DNA of 64,000 nucleotides from Sneathiella aquimaris (GCF_026409565.1 NZ_CP112881.1:3417501-3481500), one strand, 5' to 3'; shown: positions 43,068 to 52,760, counted from the first letter of the stretch. The notes: a model not told the origin generated them from the sequence alone. Program-made: numbers and translations.

Positions 43068-44306
43068 TTGCCGAACCGACAAACATCAGAATTTTCAGGA
43101 ATGGCGCTCGCTGTCGTTTTTCTTTGTTTTTGTATTGGCGTTATTGGCCGGATGGTCCCCGAACATTTTCCGAATCTGGTTGGTCCTCTGTTTCAAGAAT
43201 TCGGCTGGGTTCGTAGTCAAATCGCCTCTATTTTTTCAGTTTGCGCACTGGCAACCGGTCTATCTGGCCCGGTTGCAGGATTTTTGTACGACAGAATGGG
43301 GCCGCGAAAGCTTTATTCAATTGGCCTTTGCTTTGCCGGCGGCGGTCTGATCATCGCTGGGAATGCGAGCGGAATTTGGCATTTTTATCTGGGTTTGGGG
43401 GTTGCCGTGGGGTTTGCGGCGGCATGCTGCGGCAATGTTGTCAATTCCGCATTGGTGAGCCGCTGGTATCATGCAAAACTACCGCTCGCCATCGCCATTG
43501 TTTTTTCCTCTCTGGGGGCAGGCAGCTTTTTAGGCCTTTCTCTTTCGCAGATCCTGATCACCAATCTAGGGTGGCGTTCAACCGAGATTGTCATGGGCTT
43601 TGGAATATTGGCCATCATACCGATTATTCTCCTGCTGCCCTGGAAAAAACTTAACAGTGGGCGCCCTATTCCATCCTCCCCAAATGCCGTAACACCGACA
43701 GTCATGACAATACAGAACATGTCGTTGAAGCAAGCCATGAAAACACCAAGTTTTTGGGGATTTGCCACTGTTTTCTTTGTCACGGCAAACGGCATGTATT
43801 CCATTGTCATCCAAAGCGTGACCTATCTGATTGAAAAAGGCATGACGCCCGTTGAAAGCTCGTTCAACATTGGATTGACCGGCTTATTCATTCCCGTTGG
43901 TATGATTTCCTGCGGCTATTTCCTCACGCGCTTCAACAATATCGTGGTGGCGTTGGGAACTTACGCCTTCACAATGATCGGCATTAGCTTTTTGTGGATG
44001 TTTGACGGCCCCTCACACTATTGGGCGGTCATCGGGTTTATTCTCTTTTTTGGGCTGACCATGGGAACTCGCGGACCGGTCGTCGGCTCTTTTGCTGCAA
44101 AAATTTTCAGAGGGAAAAATTTCGGTGTCATATATGGCAGTATAACAACGGGCGGTGGCTTGGGGGCCGCTTCTGGCTCTTTTATTAGCGGGTGGATCTA
44201 TGATATAAGTCAAAGTTACGAAGCTGTTTTCTCATTTTCTTTGATTTGCCTGGTTGTTGGGGCTCTACCCTTCCTGGTTATTCCCACCATCAGAAATCAA
44301 GCCTAA
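43068..44306 (+). CDS. MFS transporter, OxlT/monocarboxylate type
   Basis: A 412-residue major facilitator superfamily protein with about 12 hydrophobic helices. The signature between helices 2 and 3, GFLYDRMGPRKLY, is seen near residue 73. Its overall layout recalls OxlT or monocarboxylate/anion exchangers. The start is TTG 43068, with GGAG ten bases upstream; an in-frame ATG at 43101 gives a slightly shorter protein. It lies 23 bases before the CoA-transferase-type operon and may bring in the acid handled there. Confidence 0.85.
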   Translation: MPNRQTSEFSGMALAVVFLCFCIGVIGRMVPEHFPNLVGPLFQEFGWVRSQIASIFSVCALATGLSGPVAGFLYDRMGPRKLYSIGLCFAGGGLIIAGNASGIWHFYLGLGVAVGFAAACCGNVVNSALVSRWYHAKLPLAIAIVFSSLGAGSFLGLSLSQILITNLGWRSTEIVMGFGILAIIPIILLLPWKKLNSGRPIPSSPNAVTPTVMTIQNMSLKQAMKTPSFWGFATVFFVTANGMYSIVIQSVTYLIEKGMTPVESSFNIGLTGLFIPVGMISCGYFLTRFNNIVVALGTYAFTMIGISFLWMFDGPSHYWAVIGFILFFGLTMGTRGPVVGSFAAKIFRGKNFGVIYGSITTGGGLGAASGSFISGWIYDISQSYEAVFSFSLICLVVGALPFLVIPTIRNQA

Positions 44307-44329
44307 AAAATAATAAAAAAGAGACAAGA

Positions 44330-45142
44330 ATGACACTTTCAATCGAACAACTGGTCGACAAAATACCAAACGGCGCCAAGATCGCTGTCCCTGCCGATTA
44401 CGCAGGCATTGCCATGGAAGCCACCCGTGCACTCATTCGCCGTAACGCCCACGACCTTCATATTGTTGGCGTCCCCACAAGCGGTTTGCAAAGTGAATTG
44501 CTGATTGGCGCAGGTTGCGTTTCGGTTTTTGAAAGCTCGGCTCTTACGTTGGGGGAATATAATCCTCCACCGCGCTTCAGCAAAGCGGTTAAGGACGGAA
44601 GCATCAGGCTGGTGGATGCGACCTGCCCTGCCATCCATGCAGCTCTGCAAGCCTCTCAGAAAGGCGCTCCCTTTATGCCTCTACGCGGCATCATCGGCAG
44701 TGACATTCTTCAGCACCACCCGGACTGGAAAGTGATAAACAACCCGTTCAACCAAGACGAAGACCCGGTCGTTATCATTCCTGCAATTCAGCCCGATGTC
44801 GCCTTGTTTCACGCCCCAATGGCCGACAAAGACGGGAATGTGTGGGTCGGCCGGCGTCGCGAACTGGTAAACATGGCGCAGGCTTCCAAAACGGCACTTG
44901 TGACTGTTGAAAAAATTGTAGAGACCAATTTACTGGAAGACGAAAAAATAGCCGCAGGCACTCTGCCTGCGCTCTATGTCGGTGGAATTTCCGTCTGCAA
45001 AAACGGCAGTTGGCCATTGGGCTTCTGGCAAGGTGCCAAAGAAGATACCGCCCATCTTTCTGATTACCGGGAAAGGGCAAAAACGGACGAAGGCTTTAAA
45101 AGTTACCTGCAAGAGTTCGTTTTTAGAGGAGAAGACAAATGA
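44330..45142 (+). CDS. CoA-transferase family protein, subunit A
   Basis: A 270-residue family I CoA-transferase subunit A (GctA/IpdA-like). Seen are the nucleotide-like AKIAVPADYAG, GAGCVSVFESSALTLGEYNPPPRF and FNPF... wording (INNPFNQDEDPVVIIPAIQPDVALFHAPMADKDGNVW, represented by VIIPAIQPDVALFHAP). The start ATG 44330 follows GAGACAAGA. It forms a pair with the next gene (four-base overlap), the typical two-subunit arrangement. The reaction may be transfer of CoA between acids or, as in IpdAB, hydrolysis of a ring acyl-CoA. Substrate is unknown. Confidence 0.83.
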   Translation: MTLSIEQLVDKIPNGAKIAVPADYAGIAMEATRALIRRNAHDLHIVGVPTSGLQSELLIGAGCVSVFESSALTLGEYNPPPRFSKAVKDGSIRLVDATCPAIHAALQASQKGAPFMPLRGIIGSDILQHHPDWKVINNPFNQDEDPVVIIPAIQPDVALFHAPMADKDGNVWVGRRRELVNMAQASKTALVTVEKIVETNLLEDEKIAAGTLPALYVGGISVCKNGSWPLGFWQGAKEDTAHLSDYRERAKTDEGFKSYLQEFVFRGEDK

Positions 45143-45876
45143 GCCTGTCTGATGACCGCAAAGCGTTGATCTGTTTTATTGCGGGCTTGCTCAAAGACTG
45201 CAATCACGTCGCCGTTGGCGCCTCCTCGCCTATTCCGGGCGCAGCCGCCCTTCTGGCGCGACAGTTTTGGGGGCAGCCGGTCCATGTCAATATTCTGGGC
45301 TCCGTGAAAAACAATTTTTTCACGAACGGCGCTCAGGAACTTTTTGATTGCGCCGCTCAGGGCCGTATTGACGCCTTTTTTCTGGGCGGTGGACAAATAG
45401 ACGGGCAAGCCAATATTAACCTCATGGGGCGCGGCGACTACCCTCTGCAAACCCCCAGATGGCCGGGTACATTTGGCTCTGCCTATTTGTATTTCCTGAT
45501 CCCCAAGGTGATACTTTTTCGAGAAGAACACACGCGTCGGGTCCTCGTGGATAATGTGGATTTTGTCAGTGCTCCGGGGAGCTCTGACGATACTATTTAC
45601 CGAAAAGGCGGGCCCTATGGTCTGCTGACCAACAAGGCATTTTTTCGCTTCAACAAAGAGAAAAGAAAATTTCATCTTCAAAGCATCCACCCGACAAGCT
45701 CTCTTGAAGATATTCTGGATAATACGGGCTTCTCTTTTGATTACGATGCGACGATACCATCAACACCCGCGCCAGATGCCGCCCTGCTTTCAGCGCTGGA
45801 CACTGATGTCGCCAAAGTCGTGAAAGAAGTTTATCCCCAATTTGCCTCACGCCTTTTTGGTGATAACGTAGCGTAA
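45139..45876 (+). CDS. CoA-transferase-like subunit B without recognisable catalytic glutamate
   Basis: A 245-residue partner of the preceding gene. The fold is that of GctB/IpdB: VAVGASSPIPGAAALLARQFWG near residue 24, GGGQIDGQANINLMGRGDY near 83 and a VDFVSAPG segment near 140. In family I CoA-transferases a glutamate near position 54 attacks the acyl-CoA; here that place reads NILGSVKNN, with glycine at 54. IpdAB, which lacks that glutamate, hydrolyses a ring acyl-CoA in steroid catabolism, so this pair may be a hydrolase. That is inference from one place in the sequence. Confidence 0.78.
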   Translation: MSLSDDRKALICFIAGLLKDCNHVAVGASSPIPGAAALLARQFWGQPVHVNILGSVKNNFFTNGAQELFDCAAQGRIDAFFLGGGQIDGQANINLMGRGDYPLQTPRWPGTFGSAYLYFLIPKVILFREEHTRRVLVDNVDFVSAPGSSDDTIYRKGGPYGLLTNKAFFRFNKEKRKFHLQSIHPTSSLEDILDNTGFSFDYDATIPSTPAPDAALLSALDTDVAKVVKEVYPQFASRLFGDNVA

Positions 45877-45925
45877 ACATCCGCTTGGCCGGATACCAAC
45901 AGTCGATAAAGGAATATAATAAAAA

Positions 45926-47122
45926 ATGTCCAAAAGTGCTCTTAGCGGACTAAAAGTCATCGATTTATCACGCGTTCTGGGAGGTCCTTTTTGCACCCAG
46001 ATCCTAGCAGACCATGGTGCAGAAGTCATTAAAGTCGAACCCCCTCAGGGCGATGAAACCCGTACTTGGGGCCCTCCTTTCAACGAAAACGGCTTATCTG
46101 CCTACTTCTCTGGTGCCAATCGAAATAAACGCTCGATCGCTTTGGACATCCGGGATGACAAGGGTAAGGAAATCTTACTCAAACTACTGGAAGACGCCGA
46201 TATCCTTGTTGAAAATTTTAAAACAGGGTCACTGGAAAAATGGGGTCTGGGATATGAGGATGTTCTAAGCGAAAAATTCCCGCGCCTTATTCACTGCCGG
46301 GTTACCGGATTTGGGGCCGATGGACCGTTTGGCGGGTTCCCAGGGTATGATGCAGTTATTCAGGCCTGGGCGGGACTGATAAGCATTAACGGCTCGCCTG
46401 AATCCGGGCAGGTTCGCGTTGGTATCCCCCTCGTTGATCTGGGAACAGGCATGAACGCCGTTATTGGAATTTTGATGGCGGTTAATGAACGCCACACCTC
46501 CGGCAAAGGCCAATCTGTAGAAGCCTCTCTATACGACACTGGCATTCAGCTTCAGCATCCGCATGCCCCCAACACCCTGATGAGCGGGAACGCCCCGAAA
46601 CTGACAGGGAACTCTCACCCCAATATTGCCCCGTATGATTTATATCAAACCGCCAGTGCGCCTGTTTTTCTTGGCATTGGTAATAATGGGCAATTCAGAA
46701 AATTATGTGAAGCCTTGGGCCGACCTGAAATACCGTCAGACGCCCGGTTCGTCGACAATAGTGCACGGCTCAGCCATCGGGATGAGCTGAACACCATTTT
46801 GGGAGAGTTATTGAAAGACAGGGACGGCGTAGAACTTGCCACTGAGCTGTTAAAAGCAGGCGTTCCCGCGGGTGCCGCCATGTCCGTGCCTGAGGCACTA
46901 GCACATCCACATACCAGGCATCGGGAAATGGTTGTTGAAAAAGACGGCTACTCGGGCACAGGGATCGCCATCAAAATGAGCAGAACACCAGGTGCAGTTC
47001 GCTCCGTTCCGCCCGGATTTGGTGTGAATGGCCGGGACATCCTCCGTGAAATCGGCTATGATGAAAGTGAGATTTCGTCCCTATCAGAAACAGGTATTTT
47101 GTGGGAAAATCCAAAAACCTAA
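45926..47122 (+). CDS. CoA-transferase, family III (CaiB/BaiF)
   Basis: A 398-residue family III CoA-transferase. The catalytic aspartate is in PLVDLGTGMNAV (near residue 172); ADHGAEVIKVEPPQGDETR and YFSGANRNKRSIALD are standard N-terminal features, and FGADGPFGGFPGYD is the loop near 135. It moves CoA between acids such as formyl, carnitine or branched acids. It lies 50 bases after the CoA-transferase-like pair and may activate the acid which that pair later acts upon. Confidence 0.9.
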   Translation: MSKSALSGLKVIDLSRVLGGPFCTQILADHGAEVIKVEPPQGDETRTWGPPFNENGLSAYFSGANRNKRSIALDIRDDKGKEILLKLLEDADILVENFKTGSLEKWGLGYEDVLSEKFPRLIHCRVTGFGADGPFGGFPGYDAVIQAWAGLISINGSPESGQVRVGIPLVDLGTGMNAVIGILMAVNERHTSGKGQSVEASLYDTGIQLQHPHAPNTLMSGNAPKLTGNSHPNIAPYDLYQTASAPVFLGIGNNGQFRKLCEALGRPEIPSDARFVDNSARLSHRDELNTILGELLKDRDGVELATELLKAGVPAGAAMSVPEALAHPHTRHREMVVEKDGYSGTGIAIKMSRTPGAVRSVPPGFGVNGRDILREIGYDESEISSLSETGILWENPKT

Positions 47123-47218
47123 GGGTCTGATATCGACGCTTTTTGTGGGCGCGCAAAAATATTCACTATAAAAAGGTCGGTGACTATCCGCCTTTCAAGC
47201 AATGAATGGATACATAGA

Positions 47219-49549
47219 ATGGTCAAATTTGGCGTTAATCAGTCAGTGAACAGGGTTGAAGACGACCGGTTAATTACTGGAAGTGGTCAATACACAGACG
47301 ACATTACTTTGGACGGTCAGCTTTACGCCTACATGCTACGCTCACCGGTAGCCCATGCGAAGATCCTCTCGGTTGATCTGGAAGAAGCAAAAAATGCCCC
47401 AGGCGTGGTGGATATTATCACTGGTGAGGAATTGGCCGCGGATAACGCCAACGAATTACCCTGCATGATCCCTCTGAAAAACCGTGACGGCAGTGATCGG
47501 GCTGACCCCGGCCATCCCGTACTGGCGACAGATGAAGTTCGGTATGTTGGAGATAATATCGCTCTGGTTATTGCGCAAAGCCTTTCGCAGGCGAAAGATG
47601 CCGCCGAGCTTATTTTCGTTGATTTTGACGAACTGGGCGCTGTCACGGACACGGCAAAAGCCGCAAATTCCGGACAGCCTCTTGTCCATCAGAATGTTCC
47701 AGAGAATAAAGCATTTGACTGGGAACATGGCAGCGCGGACGAAGTGGAGAGCATTTTTGATAACGCGGCCCATGTGACATCCGTTGACCTGATCAACAAC
47801 CGGGTTGTTGTCAATTCCATGGAACCACGCGGACTGATCGCTGATTGGGACCCGGCAGAAGAAAAAATGACCATCCGGATGGGTACGCAGGGTGGCTGGG
47901 TTTTAAAAGGATTATTGGCAAAAGCAATTTTGCATGTCCCGGAGGAGCAGGTTCGAGTCATCACACCAGATGTGGGGGGTGCTTTTGGCATGAAGCTCTT
48001 CTTTTATTCAGAATTGGCTTCTGTGGTCTGGGCCTCGCGCAAAATTGGTAAACCAATTAAGTGGATCGGCGAACGCAGCGATGCGTTCCTGTCAGACACA
48101 CAAGGACGCGACCACGTCACCAAAGCCGAGCTGGCGTTTGATGACAATCATAAAATCCTGGGCATGCGCGTTCATACCTATGCAAATCTCGGTGCGTACC
48201 TGTCAAGTTTTGGACCAATGATCCCGACAATGGCGGCACTGAAGGTTCTGCCCGGTGTCTATGACATTCCGGCCCTTCACTATCACTGTACAGGCGTCTT
48301 TACGAATACGGTTCCTGTCGATGCCTACCGCGGTGCTGGACGACCAGAAGCCATTTATGTGATCGAACGGCTCATGGATACAGCGGCAAACGAGCTTGGG
48401 ATTGGCCCGGAGGAGCTGCGCCGCAAGAACTTTATCCCTGTTGAAGCCATTCCATACACAACCGCGACCGGCTGTATTTATGATAGTGGCGAATTTGAGC
48501 GAGTGATGGATAAAGCGCTTGAAAATGCCGCCTGGAATGACTTTGGCAGTCGAAAGGCGGCCTCAGAGAGTGCTGGTAAAATGCGGGGAATGGGCATGTG
48601 CTTCTATATCGAAGCAACGGCTGGCAATCCTACAGAAACCGCGACCATCCGGTTTGAAGAAAATGACATTGTAACCCTCGCAGTAGGAACACAATCCTCC
48701 GGGCAGGGGCACTCAACCGCCTATGCGCAGGTTCTGGCCGACCGGATCGGGGTGCCTTTTGAAAATATCCGCATCATACAAGGGGATACCGACAAGATCA
48801 AATCAGGAGGGGGCACCGGTGGTTCCCGTTCTCTCACAACGCAAGGCCCGGCTATTCATAAAGCCAGTGACGAAGTGATTGATAAGGGCATGCAGTTGGC
48901 AGGGCATTTCCTGGAAGCAGCGGCCGAAGACATTGAGTTTTCAGCGGCTGAGGGTGAATTTTCCATCGCCGGGACAGACAGAAAAATTGGCATTCTGGAG
49001 ATCGCTCATCGTGCCCGCGGTTTGGGTCAGTTGCCGGAAGGTCTGGCTGAAGGTCTTGACAGTGAGGCCAGCTTTACGGTGGAGGCGTTTACTTATCCAA
49101 ACGGTTGTCACATCGCAGAAGTGGAAATCGACCCTCAGACCGGAACGACTGAAGTCGTCCGATATATTATCGTGGATGATTTCGGTACCATCGTCAATCC
49201 GGCTCTAGTGCGCCATCAGGTCATCGGTGGCATCGGTCAAGGGATCGGTCAGGCGTTGACAGAAAATACCGTCTATGACGACGACGGCCAGCTTCTGACC
49301 GGGTCCTTCATGGATTATGGTATGCCCCGCGCTGATGATGTGCCTCTGGATATGCTGTACGAAACCATTGAAATTCCCTGCACAATGAACCCGATGGGTG
49401 TGAAAGGATGCGGTGAAGCAGGTTGCATCGCCGCGCCTCCGGCAATCATCAATGCAACTGTTGATGCGCTTAAAGAAAAAGGCATTCAACATATCGACAT
49501 GCCAGCCACGCCCCTTAAAGTCTGGAACCTGTTACAACAAGCAAGCTAA
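47219..49549 (+). CDS. Molybdopterin hydroxylase large subunit (CoxL form II/XdhB-like), alone
   Basis: A protein of about 776 residues of the xanthine dehydrogenase/CO dehydrogenase large-subunit family. It has the molybdopterin-binding GGAFGMK and GGTGGSRS segments, the C-terminal glutamate in GVKGCGEAG, and VDAYRGAGRPEA. AYRGAGR is the form II signature; CO dehydrogenase form I has AYRCSFR, so CO oxidation is unlikely. The substrate may be an N-heterocycle or aldehyde. The FAD and 2Fe-2S subunits, normally next door, are not in the window. Start is uncertain: ATG 47219 begins at the conserved part, while a GTG at 47180 is possible. A terminator follows. Confidence 0.85.
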   Translation: MVKFGVNQSVNRVEDDRLITGSGQYTDDITLDGQLYAYMLRSPVAHAKILSVDLEEAKNAPGVVDIITGEELAADNANELPCMIPLKNRDGSDRADPGHPVLATDEVRYVGDNIALVIAQSLSQAKDAAELIFVDFDELGAVTDTAKAANSGQPLVHQNVPENKAFDWEHGSADEVESIFDNAAHVTSVDLINNRVVVNSMEPRGLIADWDPAEEKMTIRMGTQGGWVLKGLLAKAILHVPEEQVRVITPDVGGAFGMKLFFYSELASVVWASRKIGKPIKWIGERSDAFLSDTQGRDHVTKAELAFDDNHKILGMRVHTYANLGAYLSSFGPMIPTMAALKVLPGVYDIPALHYHCTGVFTNTVPVDAYRGAGRPEAIYVIERLMDTAANELGIGPEELRRKNFIPVEAIPYTTATGCIYDSGEFERVMDKALENAAWNDFGSRKAASESAGKMRGMGMCFYIEATAGNPTETATIRFEENDIVTLAVGTQSSGQGHSTAYAQVLADRIGVPFENIRIIQGDTDKIKSGGGTGGSRSLTTQGPAIHKASDEVIDKGMQLAGHFLEAAAEDIEFSAAEGEFSIAGTDRKIGILEIAHRARGLGQLPEGLAEGLDSEASFTVEAFTYPNGCHIAEVEIDPQTGTTEVVRYIIVDDFGTIVNPALVRHQVIGGIGQGIGQALTENTVYDDDGQLLTGSFMDYGMPRADDVPLDMLYETIEIPCTMNPMGVKGCGEAGCIAAPPAIINATVDALKEKGIQHIDMPATPLKVWNLLQQAS

Positions 49550-49575
49550 CAGACTGATTTAAAATTATAATCTGG

Positions 49576-49612
49576 AAAAACCCGAAAATTTTTTTAATTT
49601 TCGGGTTTTTTT
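49576..49612 (+). terminator. Intrinsic terminator after the molybdopterin gene
   Basis: A 15-bp stem (49576-49590 with 49596-49610, core CCCG/CGGG) followed by T7. Confidence 0.9.
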
Positions 49613-49705
49613 GCTTTGTTTATTGTTCCAGCGCCATATGGTTAATATTAGAGTATTGTAAAATAAAAATGTTCAGTTGATGTTCGACCAATAGTGGAGC
49701 GAGCA

Positions 49706-50152
49706 ATGGAAAATGATCAAAGCAAAGAACTTATTGAAGGAATACTCGGCAATATTATTGAAGGCAAAATCGAGCATGTGCTCCCTTTTCTAGCCGAAGA
49801 TGTCGAAGTCCATATATGTTTGGGCAATCAACTTTATACGGATAGTTTTACCGCAACATTTATGGGTCATAAAGGCGCCATGAATTTCGTGACGCTTCAT
49901 CACCATTTTCTTGATCTCTTGAAGGTCATTCCCACTGATTTTCATCAGGAACTGAACAAAGTGATTGTGCGAGGATATCTTGAATGCCGTTTGACGATAT
50001 CTGGTGAAAAATGGATCTCAAACTGGATGCAGATTTGGACATTTGAAGGCGATCAGATACGAAAAATCAGAATGTTCTCGGATTTCAAGCAACGGGCGAC
50101 ATCAAAAGCCCCTCAGACAACACGCCGTCTTTCATCCCACATTTCCCACTGA
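49706..50152 (+). CDS. SnoaL-like (NTF2-fold) protein
   Basis: A 148-residue protein with the layout of the NTF2/SnoaL fold: an N-terminal helix pair (LIEGILGNIIEGKIEHVLPFLAEDVEVHI, the E-H-V-L-P-F-L-A-E-D part being typical), then a curved sheet with WISNWMQIWTFEGDQIRKIRMFSDF. Such proteins are small lyases, isomerases or ligand binders; none is shown. The start ATG 49706 is set by GGAG ten bases ahead. It precedes an SDR gene by 200 bases and may be unrelated. Confidence 0.7.
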   Translation: MENDQSKELIEGILGNIIEGKIEHVLPFLAEDVEVHICLGNQLYTDSFTATFMGHKGAMNFVTLHHHFLDLLKVIPTDFHQELNKVIVRGYLECRLTISGEKWISNWMQIWTFEGDQIRKIRMFSDFKQRATSKAPQTTRRLSSHISH

Positions 50153-50358
50153 GCAACAGGCCCGGAATTCGTCAGATCCTGAATCTCCACATTAAAACCA
50201 AATCTAACTTTCAGGTCTAAATACAAGGGGAGCCCCTTTGTTGCGGCCCCATCAAAAAACTAATTTTCTTAACCCCGACATGGTGGACCGCTTTACTGAA
50301 ACCGATCTTCCCGCTAAGACATTGAAATGGGAAACACATATTGCTCGGGAATTTATAA

Positions 50359-51117
50359 ATGACGCAAAAAATTGCCATTGTTACAGGTGCGGCTCGCGGT
50401 ATCGGTCTTGCCACCACACGCCTTTTTCTTCGGGAGAACTGGCAAGTCGCCATGGTTGACCGGGACGAAGAAGCCCTGCTGGAAGCCGCTTCTGAATTAA
50501 CCGGCGTTTTTCCCATTGGCGCCGATGTCGCTAAGCCCGACGCTGTTCGCAATGCGATCCAACAGGTCTCCGATCATTTCGGTCGTCTGGATGCCCTCGT
50601 CAACAATGCAGGTGTTGCCGATTTTGGCCCGATCGAGGAAACTGACTTTGCCCGCTGGCGCCGCGTCATGGACACCAATATCGATGGCGTCTTCCTGATG
50701 TCTCAAGCCGCAACATCGGCCCTGAAAGAAACGCAGGGGGCAATTGTTAATATAGCGTCCATCTCCGGCCTGAGAGCATCGACTTTGCGCGTCGCCTATG
50801 GCACCTCCAAGGCGGCTGTAATCCATCTGACGAAACAACAGGCTGCTGAACTTGGCGAATATGGCATACGGGCCAACTGCGTCTGCCCTGGTCCCGTTAG
50901 AACCAAATTGGCGATGGCTGTGCATACCCCGGACATTATTGCAGCTTATCACGATGCCATTCCATTAAACCGCTATGGCACAGAAGAAGAAATCGGCGAG
51001 GTCATTGTTTTCCTGTGTTCTGAAAAGGCCAGCTACGTCACCGGGCAAATCGTCGCCTCAGACGGTGGCTTTGAAAGCACAGGTGTCGGCCTTCCCTCTT
51101 TGCGCGGAAACGCCTGA
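50359..51117 (+). CDS. Short-chain dehydrogenase/reductase
   Basis: A 252-residue classical SDR with all the key parts: TGAARGIGLATTR near residue 9, NNAGVADFG near 84, the serine in NIASISGLRA and the active-site YGTSK near 150, followed by the CPGPVRT loop. It oxidises an alcohol or reduces a ketone with NAD(P). It is most like FabG/glucose dehydrogenase-type enzymes; no substrate is evident. The start ATG 50359 has a GGGAAT ahead. Confidence 0.9.
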   Translation: MTQKIAIVTGAARGIGLATTRLFLRENWQVAMVDRDEEALLEAASELTGVFPIGADVAKPDAVRNAIQQVSDHFGRLDALVNNAGVADFGPIEETDFARWRRVMDTNIDGVFLMSQAATSALKETQGAIVNIASISGLRASTLRVAYGTSKAAVIHLTKQQAAELGEYGIRANCVCPGPVRTKLAMAVHTPDIIAAYHDAIPLNRYGTEEEIGEVIVFLCSEKASYVTGQIVASDGGFESTGVGLPSLRGNA

Positions 51118-51211
51118 CAGTCACGAAACATGCACGAACAAGAAGCGCGCGCCACTCGAACGATCCCAAAAGGATTATATTCCGTTCTCGATTTTCAGGT
51201 TGGGAAGAAAT

Positions 51212-51288
51212 GGCGCACCGGGGAAGATTCGAACTCCCGACCCCTAGATTCGTAGTCTAGTGCTCTATCCAGCTGAGCTACCGGTGCG
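51212..51288 (-). tRNA. tRNA-Arg (anticodon ACG)
   Basis: On the minus strand the 77 bases from 51288 fold as a tRNA. The acceptor arms are GCACCGG and CCGGTGC, followed by discriminator G and an encoded CCA. The anticodon stem CTAGA/TCTAG encloses loop CTACGAA, giving anticodon ACG, read as arginine CGU (inosine at the wobble place). The T arm has the TTCGAAT pattern. No integrase lies beside it. Confidence 0.93.
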
Positions 51289-51558
51289 CAGGCAGTGATT
51301 TTTACCTCACGACAGAAGCGCTAAAACGTTCCTGTCTGCTGCGGATCGGGAAACTACTTAAAAGATCAGACTATTGCAAGGGGAGATTTCAAAAAAACAG
51401 TAAAATACTGAAAATAATTCCTTTCTTGTCGCCGCGCGCTTCAACGGCTAGTATTTGGCTCTGTTTTACTGTATTTAGAAGACAGATTGTTCGAACAGGG
51501 GGATCCGTAAACCCGGATAAAGGGCTTTACATCCAAAAACGATAGAGTGTTTCACAAT

Positions 51559-52740
51559 ATGGTATATCGCATTACCCGACCCATTGTGCTGAGTGCAGCT
51601 TTACTCGCAGCAGGTTGTTCATTTGTAGATGAATCGCTGATGCCGGCGCTTACAGGAGAGGAGCCCGCTTCGGCTCAGCAGCCTGTTGCCATTGCCGCAT
51701 CCGACGCAGAAAAAAATCCTGACCCGACGGTAAGTGGCGCAAATGGTGCGTTGCCGCCTGCCCTTGGTACAACAAATTTTGTGACCCCGGGTGTCACACC
51801 AGCGCCGAATACCGGTACATTTGTTGGTCAGAAAGTCGCCGTTCTTCGGAGCGAACTTGGCGCATTGCAGGAACGTCTAAAACTTAGAAACCAGCAATTG
51901 CAGCAGATCCGAACAACAACAACTGGTAATTCACAGACTTACCACGGAACAATCGCCGCGATTAATACGCGCTTGCAAGTGGGCACAACACCGGGTAATC
52001 CGGTCTTGATTAACCAGTGGAATCAAGCGCAGCTTCAACTGGAACGAATCGGTGCTGATATTTCATCGATGAATAGTCTGGCAAACGCTGTCGCCAGTGA
52101 TTCCAGCATGTCTGCGTATCTTCTTGAGTCAACCCGCGCCGCTTACGGCCTGTCGGGTGCCATCGAAGAGGACCATCGTCAGCTGGCCATTTTGGAAGAC
52201 GAAACCAACAGAACCGTTGTTCTGGTTGACCGGCTTTTAAACGAGCTGTCTGAAGATATCAGTCGCCAGACGGCTTATGTTGGCAATGAACGGTCCAACT
52301 TAACCACACTCTCTCATTCCATTAAAAACGGTGAGCTTCTGGGGTCTAGCCTTGCAAGCCGGGCATATCTAAGCCCTGCACCTGTGGCGTCTTCGTCACC
52401 GGTTCTTGGCACAAACACCCAGAATTTTGCTGCTGGAAATCGTCAACCACTTGTTGTCATTCGCTTTGATCGTGCAGATGTTCCTTATGAACAGGCACTC
52501 TACACAGCGGTCAACAGAACGCTTCAGGGACGGCCTCAGTCTGTCTTTGATGTCGTCGCGATTACGCCAATGCAAGGCGGGGCGGCAAATGTTGCGATTA
52601 ATCAGTCGAAATCAACACGGAACGCTCAGCGGGTTCTACGCTCGCTGACAGATATGGGCTTACCAGCTTCGCGTGTCAGCCTGTCTGCTTCATCCAGCGG
52701 ACAAGCGGTTACCAATGAAGTTCATATTTATGTTCGGTAA
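51559..52740 (+). CDS. Lipoprotein with OmpA-like C-terminal domain
   Basis: A 393-residue lipoprotein. The signal ends at the lipobox LLAAGC (residues 17-22), predicting lipid attachment at Cys22. The middle is a helical/coiled region (LGALQERLKLRNQQLQQIR and QAQLQLERIGADI); the C-terminus (VVIRFDRADVPYEQALYTAVNRTL, SKSTRNAQRVLRSL, and the final VHIYVR) is a variant of the OmpA/MotB peptidoglycan-binding fold. It is probably an outer-membrane-anchored periplasmic protein. ATG 51559 is taken as the start; a GTG at 51547 exists. A terminator follows. Confidence 0.78.
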   Translation: MVYRITRPIVLSAALLAAGCSFVDESLMPALTGEEPASAQQPVAIAASDAEKNPDPTVSGANGALPPALGTTNFVTPGVTPAPNTGTFVGQKVAVLRSELGALQERLKLRNQQLQQIRTTTTGNSQTYHGTIAAINTRLQVGTTPGNPVLINQWNQAQLQLERIGADISSMNSLANAVASDSSMSAYLLESTRAAYGLSGAIEEDHRQLAILEDETNRTVVLVDRLLNELSEDISRQTAYVGNERSNLTTLSHSIKNGELLGSSLASRAYLSPAPVASSSPVLGTNTQNFAAGNRQPLVVIRFDRADVPYEQALYTAVNRTLQGRPQSVFDVVAITPMQGGAANVAINQSKSTRNAQRVLRSLTDMGLPASRVSLSASSSGQAVTNEVHIYVR

Positions 52741-52760
52741 TTGATCCTTTTATATTTTAA

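Noticed and set aside
45139-45876. Ordinary acetate/succinate CoA-transferase subunit B
   Set aside because: The expected S-E-N-G glutamate motif is not found.
47219-49549. Carbon monoxide dehydrogenase
   Set aside because: The active-site segment is AYRGAGR (form II), not AYRCSFR, and the medium and small subunits are absent.
51212-51288. tRNA-Arg as an integration site of a mobile element
   Set aside because: No integrase, direct repeat of the tRNA end, or foreign-looking genes nearby.
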